Part shown: piece by piece, positions 50,334-57,974 of the stretch | How the letters are laid out: every line of letters begins with the position of its first letter | How positions within the stretch are numbered: position 1 is the first letter of the stretch | Source of the DNA: an uncultured Prevotellaceae bacterium | Lineage (GTDB): Bacteria; Bacteroidota; Bacteroidia; Bacteroidales; Bacteroidaceae | Assembly (NCBI GenBank): GCA_902767775.1 | Contig: CACXIP010000019.1 | Coordinates: forward strand, 1 to 57,974 | Direction of reading: 5' to 3' | DNA: 57,974 nucleotides | The notes under the pieces: model-generated | Told to the model about the DNA's origin: nothing | The model's input: the letters and a program-made list of their open reading frames with translations, nothing else | The model's database searches: none | Translations under genes and position numbers: made by a program

Positions 50334-53019
50334 TTACGCACCCTGCAGGAATACGAATGTCTTTCTTGCCGGTGGTGGCATCGTAGTCGATGCTAACCTT
50401 GCCATAGGGAGTTTGGATGGAGGCCTTGACCTGCCTGATGTCACCAATGGTCTGGGGGTTGATAATCAGATGGCGCATGCCATGTGTGCCCTCCTTCTGA
50501 CGGAATCCGGCAATCGAGCGAAAGAGCCATTCGTCGATTTGTCCCAGCATGAAATGGTTTTCTGATGAACCCTGCCGTGGGTCCCATTGCTCGGTGAGCG
50601 TGGTGGCTCCTTGTGCGAGTTGGAAGCCATAGCCCGGAGTCTCATAGTGGTTGAGCATCTTGAAGAGCAGTTCGTTGCAACCATTGTCTGCCAGCACACG
50701 GAAGAGGTAGCGGTTGCCCACGTCGCCTGTAGTCAGGCGGTCGCCATGGGCGTGTATGTCGTTGATGAGGCTTTGCAGCACAGCTTCCTTATGCTCGCCA
50801 GCAATGCCAAGAAACAGCGGCAAGGCATTGCTCGTCTGACTGCCTGTGCCGTAATAGCAGGAGTCGGGATGATAGAAATGACGGTTGAACGACTCGGTTA
50901 CCTCTTTGCAGAGCATCGCATATTTGGCTGCGTCTTCGTCGTTGTGGGTCATGCGGGCTACCTCGGTGATGAGTTGTAAGTCGTAGATATAGTGTGCGGT
51001 AGCCACTAAAGGCACAGGGGTGTTTTGCGCAAATCCCGGTTTGTTGGGACCATAGTCATACCAGTCGCCGAGGCCATGGCTGACGATGCCGTCGTCTGCC
51101 CGTGAGGTGAGGTAGTCGACATACCGTCGCATCGGTTGATAATTATCGGTGATGAGTGTGCTGTCGCCATACATGTCGTAATACATGAAGGGCAGGATGA
51201 TGAGTGTGGAGCCCCATTCGGGCGAGTCGTCAAATAGGTTGCCGAACGACACAAATTGTGGCGCGGTGGTAGGTACCATGCCGTTGGGCTTCTGCGTGTC
51301 TACGATGTCTCGTATTATTTTGGGAATGAGGGTTGTCATGTCATAGTTGAAGAGCAGTGACGGCCCGCAGAGATGGTCCTGCTCCAACCACCCCAGTTTT
51401 TCCCTATGGGGACAGTCGGTGAGCACCGCCTGCATGTTGCTGCGTTCTGCCCGTTCGATGAGGCGGTGGGTGCGGGTGAATAGGTCGTTGTTGCACCAGA
51501 AGGTGGAGGTCTCTGGGGCGGAGTTGTAGATGAAGCAGCTCTTTAGGTCATGCACCACGGGGAGTCCTTTGGGATTAGGCTGTCCTTCCATGACGGCTCC
51601 CTCCACTTGGATGTAGCGAAAACCATAATAGGAGAATCGTGGATGCCAGGTCTCTTTCCCGTTACCTCGGAGCGTGTATTCGTAGTAGTGCTGGCGTCCT
51701 GTCTGTGATTGGTCGCAGGCCCCCTGTGGGGTAAGCCGTTCTGAGACGAGCATGGTCACTTTTTGTCCTCGTTTTCCTGACACGGTGATGGCGGGAAAAC
51801 CAGCAAGGTTCTGTCCCATGTCGCAGACGAAGGCGGAGGCGTCCACCGCGCGACGAGTCTTGGCAGAGGCGGCCTCAAGGGAGTCGGATGGTATGGCCCG
51901 CCATGACTGTACTCCGTAGTGCTCCATGATTTTGACGGGATGGCAAGTCTCCGGGCTCAGCCTGCCTTGGGGACCTTCCACGATGATGGCATGTCGCCAA
52001 CGGCTGTCATCGAATCCTGCAGCCATGCATCCTTGTTGCTCCATCCGTGCGTCATACGACTCTCCGCCAAAGATACTGTTGAAGGTGATGGGACTGAGTG
52101 TCCACCGCCAGGAGGTGTCGCTGACAATGCTCTCCGTGTTGCCGTCATCATAGGTGATGTCCATCCGCAAAAACAATTGCGGAGGACCGAAACTTGTTTG
52201 AAGCTTGCTGTAGCGGTTGCCGCGCTGCACATTGAAAAAACCATTGCCCAAAAGCACGGCAACGGCATTACCGCCTTGGCGCAGAAGAGGTGTCACGTCA
52301 TGGATGTTGTAATATACGGTCTTGCTGTATTCACTCCAAAGTGGGGCAAACTCGCTGTTGCCTACCTTCTTTCCGTTGAGGGTGAGTTCGTAATGTCCAA
52401 GGCCACAGACATATGCCACAGCATCAACCACCTTGCGGGGGGCGTGGAATTCCTTGCGTAAGATGATGCTCTTGGCTGAAAATGTATCCACATTTTCCCA
52501 TCGTGTCTTGAAGGTGTCTTTCTTGAACACCTCATTGCTCCAACGGCCATTGGGGATGCCTGCGTGCCGTTTGCTGATGGCTCCAATCCATTGGGGGCGT
52601 CTTTCTCCTTCTGCTTCTGTGATGTCTTTTGGTGCCACGCGGAGTTGTTGCACCTTGCTCCATTCTGACCATCTTGTTCGTTTCCCGTTGCTGTCTTTGC
52701 ACATAATGCGCACCTGCCACTCGTAGCCATGGAGGTTGGGTGCCAAAGACGGCAAAGATATCAGTTGACTCTCAGTAGCATGCACTTTTCCGCTGTCATA
52801 GATTTTTCGGTGGGACAGCCGCTCATGCACCCTAATCTGATAACTGTCCTGCATGACGGCGGTATGTTTCTTGTCGGCGTATTGCCACCCCACACGCACT
52901 TTCCCATCAACGATGGCTGCAGTTCCGCTTTGATGGTTGCAGGACATTCTTGTGATGACGGGTTGTGCATTGGTGTGGAGAAAAACCAACAGCAGGAGGG
53001 TCAGGAATTTTGTTCTCAT
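50326..53019 (-). CDS. Glycoside hydrolase family 78 alpha-L-rhamnosidase
   Basis: An 897-residue secreted enzyme with a signal peptide (about 1-18, ending TNAQ). An N-terminal beta domain (fibronectin-like, YQIRVHERLSHRKIYDSGKV), the Bac_rhamnosid N domain (ILRKEFHAPRKVVDAVAYVCGLGHYELTLNGKKVG, a long conserved stretch) and the (alpha/alpha)6 catalytic domain are present. Catalytic-region motifs: DCPHREKLGWLEQDH and TLTEQWDPRQGSSENHFMLGQ. It cleaves terminal alpha-L-rhamnose. The chosen ATG at 53019 overlaps the upstream stop by four bases (ATGA); the longer frame from 53127 would start with a Pro/His-rich stretch inside the neighbouring gene. Confidence 0.93.
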   Translation of the reverse strand: MRTKFLTLLLLVFLHTNAQPVITRMSCNHQSGTAAIVDGKVRVGWQYADKKHTAVMQDSYQIRVHERLSHRKIYDSGKVHATESQLISLPSLAPNLHGYEWQVRIMCKDSNGKRTRWSEWSKVQQLRVAPKDITEAEGERRPQWIGAISKRHAGIPNGRWSNEVFKKDTFKTRWENVDTFSAKSIILRKEFHAPRKVVDAVAYVCGLGHYELTLNGKKVGNSEFAPLWSEYSKTVYYNIHDVTPLLRQGGNAVAVLLGNGFFNVQRGNRYSKLQTSFGPPQLFLRMDITYDDGNTESIVSDTSWRWTLSPITFNSIFGGESYDARMEQQGCMAAGFDDSRWRHAIIVEGPQGRLSPETCHPVKIMEHYGVQSWRAIPSDSLEAASAKTRRAVDASAFVCDMGQNLAGFPAITVSGKRGQKVTMLVSERLTPQGACDQSQTGRQHYYEYTLRGNGKETWHPRFSYYGFRYIQVEGAVMEGQPNPKGLPVVHDLKSCFIYNSAPETSTFWCNNDLFTRTHRLIERAERSNMQAVLTDCPHREKLGWLEQDHLCGPSLLFNYDMTTLIPKIIRDIVDTQKPNGMVPTTAPQFVSFGNLFDDSPEWGSTLIILPFMYYDMYGDSTLITDNYQPMRRYVDYLTSRADDGIVSHGLGDWYDYGPNKPGFAQNTPVPLVATAHYIYDLQLITEVARMTHNDEDAAKYAMLCKEVTESFNRHFYHPDSCYYGTGSQTSNALPLFLGIAGEHKEAVLQSLINDIHAHGDRLTTGDVGNRYLFRVLADNGCNELLFKMLNHYETPGYGFQLAQGATTLTEQWDPRQGSSENHFMLGQIDEWLFRSIAGFRQKEGTHGMRHLIINPQTIGDIRQVKASIQTPYGKVSIDYDATTGKKDIRIPAGCVIN

Positions 53020-55226
53020 GGACGGGATGATGGAGCGGTGAGGACTTGATGGGTGATGGTGCCGTCGCGGAGAGTTCCCTCCACGATGCGGCCCTTGGTG
53101 GCATGCAGGCGGAAACGGACATTCCACTCACGGGGCCATGCAGGAAAGAGGAGCAGCTGTCCGTCGGGTGTCTCCTGCAGCAGCATCTCTTGCAAGCCTG
53201 TCATCGCCGCTCCGCCGCGGTTGAGGTCGGGCGCCCAGTCGAACCCCGCATCCCAGAAAGCAGGGAAGCGGTAGGGACCGTCGGCCAACTTCTCGGTGTT
53301 GAGTCGCTGTGCCTCGTCGGTGAGTCCCAGGCAGGCTGCCCAAATGTTGTCTTGCTTCCATCCCTTGGTGCTGCGCATGGCAGTGGCATGTGGGTCTTTC
53401 CAATAGGTGTTGCGGGCGATGTCGAGCCTGTCGCGCCCCAGTCCGAAGATACGCCAAGGGAAGACGGGATAGAGTTGTGGGGTCTCCGTGTTCTGTATGC
53501 GTGCCCAGACAACGGCAGGTGCAATGCAGGTGTCACCGCCGATGACATGGAGCGGGATGTCGGGGATGCGCTCGGGGACAAGGGGTGATGACGGGAAATG
53601 GGAGGTCACTGCCTTGAGTGCGGCGATGGTGCTCGACGGATTGTATGCCATCTTGTAGGTCTCGCAGGCAGAACCGGGATAGATGATGAGGCGGTCGTCG
53701 CCGTCGAATGCCTTGGCGCCACGTTGCCGTGCCCTGTATTGGTAGTGCTCGTCGAAGAAGCGAAGGCATTCCTCAACAAGTGGATGGTATTTATTGTAGG
53801 AGGCTGTGTCGTTGGCATAACTTGGTGCCAACAAGGCCATGAGGCAGAACTCCAGGGCGGTGTCCCACTCATATTCCAACCAGGCATTGCGCTCCACACC
53901 CCAGTCGTTGTCCTCAGAATGCTTGCCATACTCCGCAGGGTTGGGCAGTCCGAAGTTCTCAATTTGTTCGGTGAAGGAGGCTCCTCCGTGATGCCAGTAA
54001 TACCTGGTTCGAGCCACGGCGGTGGGCAGCAATCGCAGATAGGTGTCGAGTTGGGCTGCCAGCATGTCGGTGTCGCCGCTCTTCAGCATGGGCCAGTAGA
54101 CGAGGCGTTGGTTTTGTGCGGTCATCGTACCGCCGCCCCATTTGCGGTAGTCGGGAGTGAAGGGGTTGGAGGGAACCCCATCTTTGGGTGCTTCCACATA
54201 GACAGGGTCGAAGGTGAACAGGCCGCCGTTGAATTTCGTTGGCCACTTACCATAGGCGTTGCAGCCCAGGATGTAGCGCATCAGTTCATAGTTGCGCACC
54301 ATGCGTGCTGCATCGGGATGATTATCGTCTGCCACTATCCAACTGCGCTGCCAGAACGCATGCCACCAGCGGGCAGACCGATTTTTGGAATCCTGAACAA
54401 AGCGTGGTGGACTGTCAGACGTACCTTCACCATTGTTGAGGGTGATTTGCACGACAGCATGGCGCAGATGGTCGTGGTGGTAGTTCCATGCCCGGTAGTC
54501 GGTGGAGGCATATTGACCATCACTTGTGCCAGCAAAATGAAAACCATCTGCTTTCATCGTCATGGTCATCGTCCTGCCGCCAATGGGGTTGTATAGACTG
54601 TCTTTGATGGCATCAAGTCGCTCGTATGACACCGTGTAGTCGAAAATGGTCTGCGCTGAGTTGCGATGGGTGACAGTCAGCTGTCGGTCGCGGGCATCTA
54701 TTTGGTCGGCGTGGGTGATGCAGTCCTTGGGTATCAGCCATTTGTAGGAGCACTGCTGGCACTCGGCTTTGGTGAGCGGACGGTCCTTGTAGCGCCAACT
54801 CTCATAACTGAGTGTGGCGTGCGTCTTCTGGCGGGAACGGATATCCAAATAGACTGTGGGGTAAAAGACATCTGCCCATATCAGCACCTCTGCGCCGCCA
54901 CCATTGATGGTGACATTCCCGTGGTCGAGACGGAGCGTTTGTCGGAAGTCTTGACCTCCCCATGGGTTGCTTTCGAGATGAAGTCGCCATCGTCCGGCTT
55001 TCAGAAGAGTGTTGTTCTCATCAAACCAACCGCTTTGGGAGACATATATCAGGATGTCGCCGTCCTCCACCCAGATGTTCATACCGATGTCATGACCGCC
55101 GCAGGGCATCGACTCGCTGGAGTTCTTGCTCGGCGTAGTCCATACATAATCGCTGGGCACATAGTCGGCTGCCTGAGCCATAACCATGTCAAATAACATC
55201 AGAAACGACAGCAAAAACCTGGTCAT
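53016..55226 (-). CDS. DUF5703-type (alpha/alpha) toroid glycoside hydrolase, GH95-like
   Basis: A 736-residue secreted protein with a signal peptide (about 1-19, ending MAQAA). The start DYVPSDYVWTTPSKNSSESMPCGGHDIGMNIWVEDGDILIYVSQSG is that of DUF5703/GH95-like N-terminal beta domains (given here as conserved landmarks). A helical toroid follows (WWHAFWQRSWIV, RYILGCNAYGKWPTKFNGGLFT, EYEWDTALEFCLMAL). GH95 enzymes remove alpha-1,2-L-fucose or L-galactose; the activity of DUF5703 members is not established to my knowledge. Coupled by ATGA to GH78 and preceded by a 7-bp tandem repeat after the esterase gene. Probably acts on the same side chain as GH78. Confidence 0.75.
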   Translation of the reverse strand: MTRFLLSFLMLFDMVMAQAADYVPSDYVWTTPSKNSSESMPCGGHDIGMNIWVEDGDILIYVSQSGWFDENNTLLKAGRWRLHLESNPWGGQDFRQTLRLDHGNVTINGGGAEVLIWADVFYPTVYLDIRSRQKTHATLSYESWRYKDRPLTKAECQQCSYKWLIPKDCITHADQIDARDRQLTVTHRNSAQTIFDYTVSYERLDAIKDSLYNPIGGRTMTMTMKADGFHFAGTSDGQYASTDYRAWNYHHDHLRHAVVQITLNNGEGTSDSPPRFVQDSKNRSARWWHAFWQRSWIVADDNHPDAARMVRNYELMRYILGCNAYGKWPTKFNGGLFTFDPVYVEAPKDGVPSNPFTPDYRKWGGGTMTAQNQRLVYWPMLKSGDTDMLAAQLDTYLRLLPTAVARTRYYWHHGGASFTEQIENFGLPNPAEYGKHSEDNDWGVERNAWLEYEWDTALEFCLMALLAPSYANDTASYNKYHPLVEECLRFFDEHYQYRARQRGAKAFDGDDRLIIYPGSACETYKMAYNPSSTIAALKAVTSHFPSSPLVPERIPDIPLHVIGGDTCIAPAVVWARIQNTETPQLYPVFPWRIFGLGRDRLDIARNTYWKDPHATAMRSTKGWKQDNIWAACLGLTDEAQRLNTEKLADGPYRFPAFWDAGFDWAPDLNRGGAAMTGLQEMLLQETPDGQLLLFPAWPREWNVRFRLHATKGRIVEGTLRDGTITHQVLTAPSSRP

Positions 55227-55248
55227 ATCCGCTATCTGTCTAAAAAGT

Positions 55249-55311
55249 TATGAACTATGAACTATAAACTATGAACTATGAACTATAAACTATAAACTAT
55301 GAACTAAAAAC
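55249..55311. repeat. Tandem 7-bp repeat (TATRAAC), nine units
   Basis: Nine heptads from 55249 to 55311: TATGAAC or TATAAAC, the last TAAAAAC. They fill most of the 85 bp between the esterase stop and the DUF5703 start. Confidence 0.9.
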
Positions 55312-56718
55312 TCATTCCCCCCAATTGTCGCTTCGAAAACTGCTGACGGGCAGTCCGTCGCAGAAAAGGTCACCATCGGCCCAGTTATGGAAGGCATAGC
55401 GCACGGCCACTGGTTCTTTAACTGCCTCGCTGCGCAGAAAGACCCGGTTGCGCTCTATCCACGCCTTGGCAGGGTGGAACACTCGGTCGGCACCGGCTAT
55501 CTCAAAGAGGTCGCTGGAGGTGCCTTTGTCGAAATACACCCATTCCTTGGAGCGGTCGAAACGCACCACGGCAGTATCGCCTTTGAATTCCACCCCTTCG
55601 TAGCGTGCATGTTCCGGGATGCCGCCGATGCCGTAGGTCTTCCCCAGGGCGAGCATGGCGAGACGCTCGCCTGCCTGGCGTTTCTTGCGGGGGTGGATGC
55701 CGTATTCCAGTCCTGCGTCCATCAGCACCGCCATGCCGGTGTTGGGCACTTCACGCTCCACACGGGCTTGTTGCTCGCGTAGCAGCGCACTGTTCACCTC
55801 CCATCCGATAAGGCTGTAGTCATAGGGGGCTATCTGACAATAGTAGAAGGGGAAGTCGCCTTGCTGCCAGTTGGTGCGCCATCCGCGTATCATCGTCCCA
55901 AGCATATCGGCGTAGGTTGCATAGCGGGGTACGTTGTCCTCGCCTTGATACCAGATAACACCGCGCATGGTGTAGCCGATGAGGGGGTGGAGCATTCCGT
56001 TGTAGAGCACAGTGGGTGTGCGGTTCTGCGACTTGATGTCGGCTGCTGACTGTGGTATCTTTGCGTCAGGGAAGGCACGTAGCCATTCGGCGGTCATCCA
56101 TGCCTCGCAAGCCGAACCGCCCCAGGAGGTGACAATCAGTCCGACAGGAATGTTAAGGACGTCGCGCAGCGCACGTCCGAAATAATAAGCTGTGGCACTG
56201 AACTCACGCACATGAGCGGGGGTGGCGTCCATCCAACTGCCGCTGACGGTGTCGACAGGGGCATACTGACTGTTGCGCTTCACGGTGAACATACGCAGAT
56301 GGGGGTCACGGCTGTGCAAGCCGTCGGTGATGGCTCCTTCTACGGGCTGGGCCTTAAACCCTTTCATCTGCATCTCCATATTGCTCTGCCCGCTGCAAAT
56401 CCACACCTCGCCGATGAGGATGTCGTTAAGGACAGTTGTCTCGCCGTCGCTGAGGGTGATGGAGTAGGGACCTCCGGCCCTTGGTGTCATGATGGATTGC
56501 CGCCATTGCCCGTTGCCATCAGTCTTGGACAGGTATTTTTTCTTATCCCAGGAGGTGGTGATGGTGACTGTCGCACTCTTCCGTGCTGTTCCCCATAGGT
56601 TGGCTTGTGTCTCGCGCTGCAACACCATCCCATCGGAAAACATCTTAGGCAGCACCACCTTGGCACTGGCTATCATACCTGTGAGTGCGCAGAAAATGAG
56701 GAGTAATAGTCTTTTCAT
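55312..56718 (-). CDS. SGNH/SASA-type carbohydrate acetylesterase
   Basis: A 468-residue secreted esterase of the sialate O-acetylesterase (SASA, DUF303) fold; some members act on plant-glycan acetyl groups (CE20). Signal peptide about 1-19. N-terminal jelly roll (VVLPKMFSDGMVLQRE), nucleophile Ser112 in CSGQSNMEM, MRGVIWYQGEDN, and the likely catalytic His in YGIHPRKKRQAGERLA. It would deacetylate the side chains that GH78 and the DUF5703 enzyme then trim. It has a promoter at 56742-56749 and heads a three-gene unit (esterase, DUF5703, GH78). Confidence 0.88.
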   Translation of the reverse strand: MKRLLLLIFCALTGMIASAKVVLPKMFSDGMVLQRETQANLWGTARKSATVTITTSWDKKKYLSKTDGNGQWRQSIMTPRAGGPYSITLSDGETTVLNDILIGEVWICSGQSNMEMQMKGFKAQPVEGAITDGLHSRDPHLRMFTVKRNSQYAPVDTVSGSWMDATPAHVREFSATAYYFGRALRDVLNIPVGLIVTSWGGSACEAWMTAEWLRAFPDAKIPQSAADIKSQNRTPTVLYNGMLHPLIGYTMRGVIWYQGEDNVPRYATYADMLGTMIRGWRTNWQQGDFPFYYCQIAPYDYSLIGWEVNSALLREQQARVEREVPNTGMAVLMDAGLEYGIHPRKKRQAGERLAMLALGKTYGIGGIPEHARYEGVEFKGDTAVVRFDRSKEWVYFDKGTSSDLFEIAGADRVFHPAKAWIERNRVFLRSEAVKEPVAVRYAFHNWADGDLFCDGLPVSSFRSDNWGE

Positions 56719-56741
56719 GAGAAATAGTTTGTTTCAAGGGT

Positions 56742-56749
56742 CAAAGATA
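56742..56749 (-). promoter_or_regulatory. -7 promoter box (TATCTTTG, minus strand) of the esterase operon
   Basis: Reverse complement of 56742-56749 is TATCTTTG, 24 bases before the ATG at 56718. It directly borders the first copy of the 51-bp repeat. Confidence 0.65.
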
Positions 56750-56751
56750 CG

Positions 56752-56890
56752 AATAAGCGAGCGGAAAGCAAAACAAAACACGAAGTTTTTGTTTTCTTTC
56801 CCGAGCGGAAGTATCTTCGATGCGAGGCATCAAAGTTCCAATAAGCGAGCGGAAAGTAAAACAAAACACGAAGTTTTTGTTTTCTTTCCC
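56752..56890. repeat. Duplicated 51-bp element upstream of the esterase gene
   Basis: Copies at 56752-56802 and 56840-56890 differ at one base (C/T at 56769 and 56857). Each contains a near-palindrome of A/C- and T-rich arms around CGAAG. The proximal copy adjoins an intact -7 box (TATCTTTG); the distal copy adjoins GAACTTTG, which has lost the TA. The duplication step is 88 bp. Confidence 0.9.
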
Positions 56891-56992
56891 AGGACCCCAA
56901 CTGTATCTATAAGGTGAAGAAGATAGAGGGTCAGTTGGGAGGATACGGGCTGAGTGTAGGGGAAAGCGGGGAGTGAGGTGGATGTATTTAGC

Positions 56993-57024
56993 AGATGTAG
57001 GGCGCATCACTGCGCCCCACATCT
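56993..57024. repeat. 14-bp inverted repeat with one mismatch
   Basis: AGATGTAGGGCGCA (56993-57006), loop TCAC, TGCGCCCCACATCT (57011-57024). It lies after the stop of the last gene on the minus strand; no T tract follows, so a terminator role is doubtful. Together with the duplicated element it is what the 366 bp between 56719 and 57084 holds. Confidence 0.6.
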
Positions 57025-57084
57025 GTTCCCGGGTGTGATTGAGTTGATGATATTTGCTACTACTTGTTATATTGATGTCAACCG

Positions 57085-57974
57085 TTAATTTCCCAGTTTC
57101 CTGGCACTGAGTCTCAGCAGGTCCCCAACATATGTGTCGTTGAAATCTTCGGCGATGTCATTGAGGCGTACGATACAGACTCCTTTCTCATCTTCGTCCA
57201 AAGACTCGGCGTTCTTGCAGAGTTGTAGGATGATGCCGGCAGCCACGATAAGGTCTTCCTCCGTGTTGTCCTTGTCAATCATCTTTTGGGTGATGAGTCC
57301 GAACAGACGATGCCAGTCCTTGTTGCTGAGATGCTCAACATGGTCAATGGCATTCGCCATCCATTCCCCCTTGTTGCCGCTGGAGGGAAGGTCTTGCGGC
57401 TTGCCATACGGTTGCGTCATCTTGAATTGCTGTGAATCCTTGTCCCAATGGAGACTCGGTCCGTCCTTTATTACTATTCCGGGCCATTCCATTTTCGGTA
57501 ACTCCCGAATTCTTTCCATGTTCCCCACCCAACTGGTGTCAGGGAGCATTTTATAGAAAGCAGTGTCCACATTCAGGATGTTGCCCATGTTGAAGGATGG
57601 AGAGAAACCGGTCTGTGCTTTCGGCGTTTCGCCATAGGCCACCACCAGGAATCCTTCATTGATGTTGGTGTCGTCGGGGTCGTTTGCGTCCCACCATTCC
57701 GCTGCATAGGCAAAACGATATCCTGGATGATCCTTGTCGGGGAAAGTAAGGATGAGATAGGAAGATTTCTGCTTGTTGCCAAGGATGATGGCGGAACTGT
57801 TTTTCTGGACGATTTGATAGTGGACGCGTGGTGCATCGGGAGACGTGTTGATAAATGCCGTCTTGGCCTTGCCCCTGTCTTTTTCAAAAGCATCCTGAAG
57901 GATGTTTGTGAGGCCGTTTTTCAGGCTGCCGACCTTGAACCCCACATATCTTGTCTCATTGATGACCCTTCCGT
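57085..57974 (-). CDS. Hypothetical protein, 5' end outside window
   Basis: I do not recognise this protein. The frame stays open to the window edge (residues RVINETRYVGFKVGSLKNG read upstream of a GTG at 57945), so the true start is outside and the GTG is not the start. At least 295 residues, soluble, rich in Asp/Lys. Segments such as TAFINTSPDAPRVHYQIV, AYAAEWWDANDPDDTNINEG and the helical C-terminus (EEDLIVAAGIILQLCKNAES) give no family. No link to the sugar genes is visible. Confidence 0.75.
   Translation of the reverse strand, partial: GRVINETRYVGFKVGSLKNGLTNILQDAFEKDRGKAKTAFINTSPDAPRVHYQIVQKNSSAIILGNKQKSSYLILTFPDKDHPGYRFAYAAEWWDANDPDDTNINEGFLVVAYGETPKAQTGFSPSFNMGNILNVDTAFYKMLPDTSWVGNMERIRELPKMEWPGIVIKDGPSLHWDKDSQQFKMTQPYGKPQDLPSSGNKGEWMANAIDHVEHLSNKDWHRLFGLITQKMIDKDNTEEDLIVAAGIILQLCKNAESLDEDEKGVCIVRLNDIAEDFNDTYVGDLLRLSARKLGN

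Noticed and set aside
53020-53127. Longer start for GH78
   Set aside because: It would add a Pro/His-rich stretch inside the DUF5703 gene; the ATGA overlap start directly precedes a good signal peptide.
53598-54596. 332-residue plus-strand frame
   Set aside because: Antisense to the DUF5703 gene; no motif.

Overview
The window looks like chromosome of a Bacteroidales bacterium, most likely Prevotellaceae. The grounds are paired SusC/SusD genes, a one-polypeptide hybrid two-component regulator, many -7 boxes of the Bacteroidetes type (TAnnTTTG), a fused SpmA-SpmB protein, a C10 protease with a dockerin-like tail, and a GH43 with a Prevotella-style C-terminal tail. Genus assignment is inference; no marker gene was compared.

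Layout. 1-150: 3' part of a 5S rRNA and its terminator, so an rRNA operon ends here. 187-267: a 9-bp-period repeat. 378-10288: housekeeping genes (zinc-ribbon/SH3 protein, L,D-transpeptidase, SpmAB fusion, histidine kinase, DUF177-rpmF-fabH, era, der, a small lipoprotein, and a convergent MlaF/MlaE-type lipid transporter).

10463-35416 is a polysaccharide utilisation region. It runs GH115 glucuronidase, hybrid two-component system, SusC, SusD, GH28 on the plus strand. A minus-strand operon follows: second SusC, second SusD, a small TPR-like lipoprotein, and a beta-propeller lipoprotein with a CXXCH haem motif. Two plus-strand GH43 enzymes close the region. A perfect 20-bp hairpin (35444-35487) separates this from a C10 cysteine protease.

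46019-37927 is a compact six-gene minus-strand operon: FucI-like sugar isomerase, cysteine-desulfurase-like enzyme, a 98-residue protein of unknown family, a secreted beta-helix enzyme, a signal-less GH31 alpha-xylosidase-type enzyme and a sodium:solute symporter. Four of the five junctions are overlaps or gaps of 6 bp or less; the fifth is a 16-17 bp overlap. Next come a small secreted protein, a membrane-anchored lipoprotein regulator, a third GH43, a small membrane protein, then GH78 rhamnosidase, a DUF5703-type hydrolase and an SGNH acetylesterase, and finally a gene cut by the window end.

Together the enzymes would remove glucuronic acid, arabinose or xylose, rhamnose, alpha-xylose and acetyl groups from a decorated plant cell-wall polysaccharide (complex xylan, arabinogalactan or rhamnogalacturonan). 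SusC/D would import oligosaccharides, and the symporter, GH31 and isomerase would handle the small sugars inside. The substrate is inference. The most unusual items are the CXXCH protein in the SusC/D operon, the cysteine-desulfurase-like gene inside a sugar operon, a dispersed 9-bp-period repeat that also sits in frame inside that gene, and duplicated or tandem repeats in the rhamnosidase/esterase locus.
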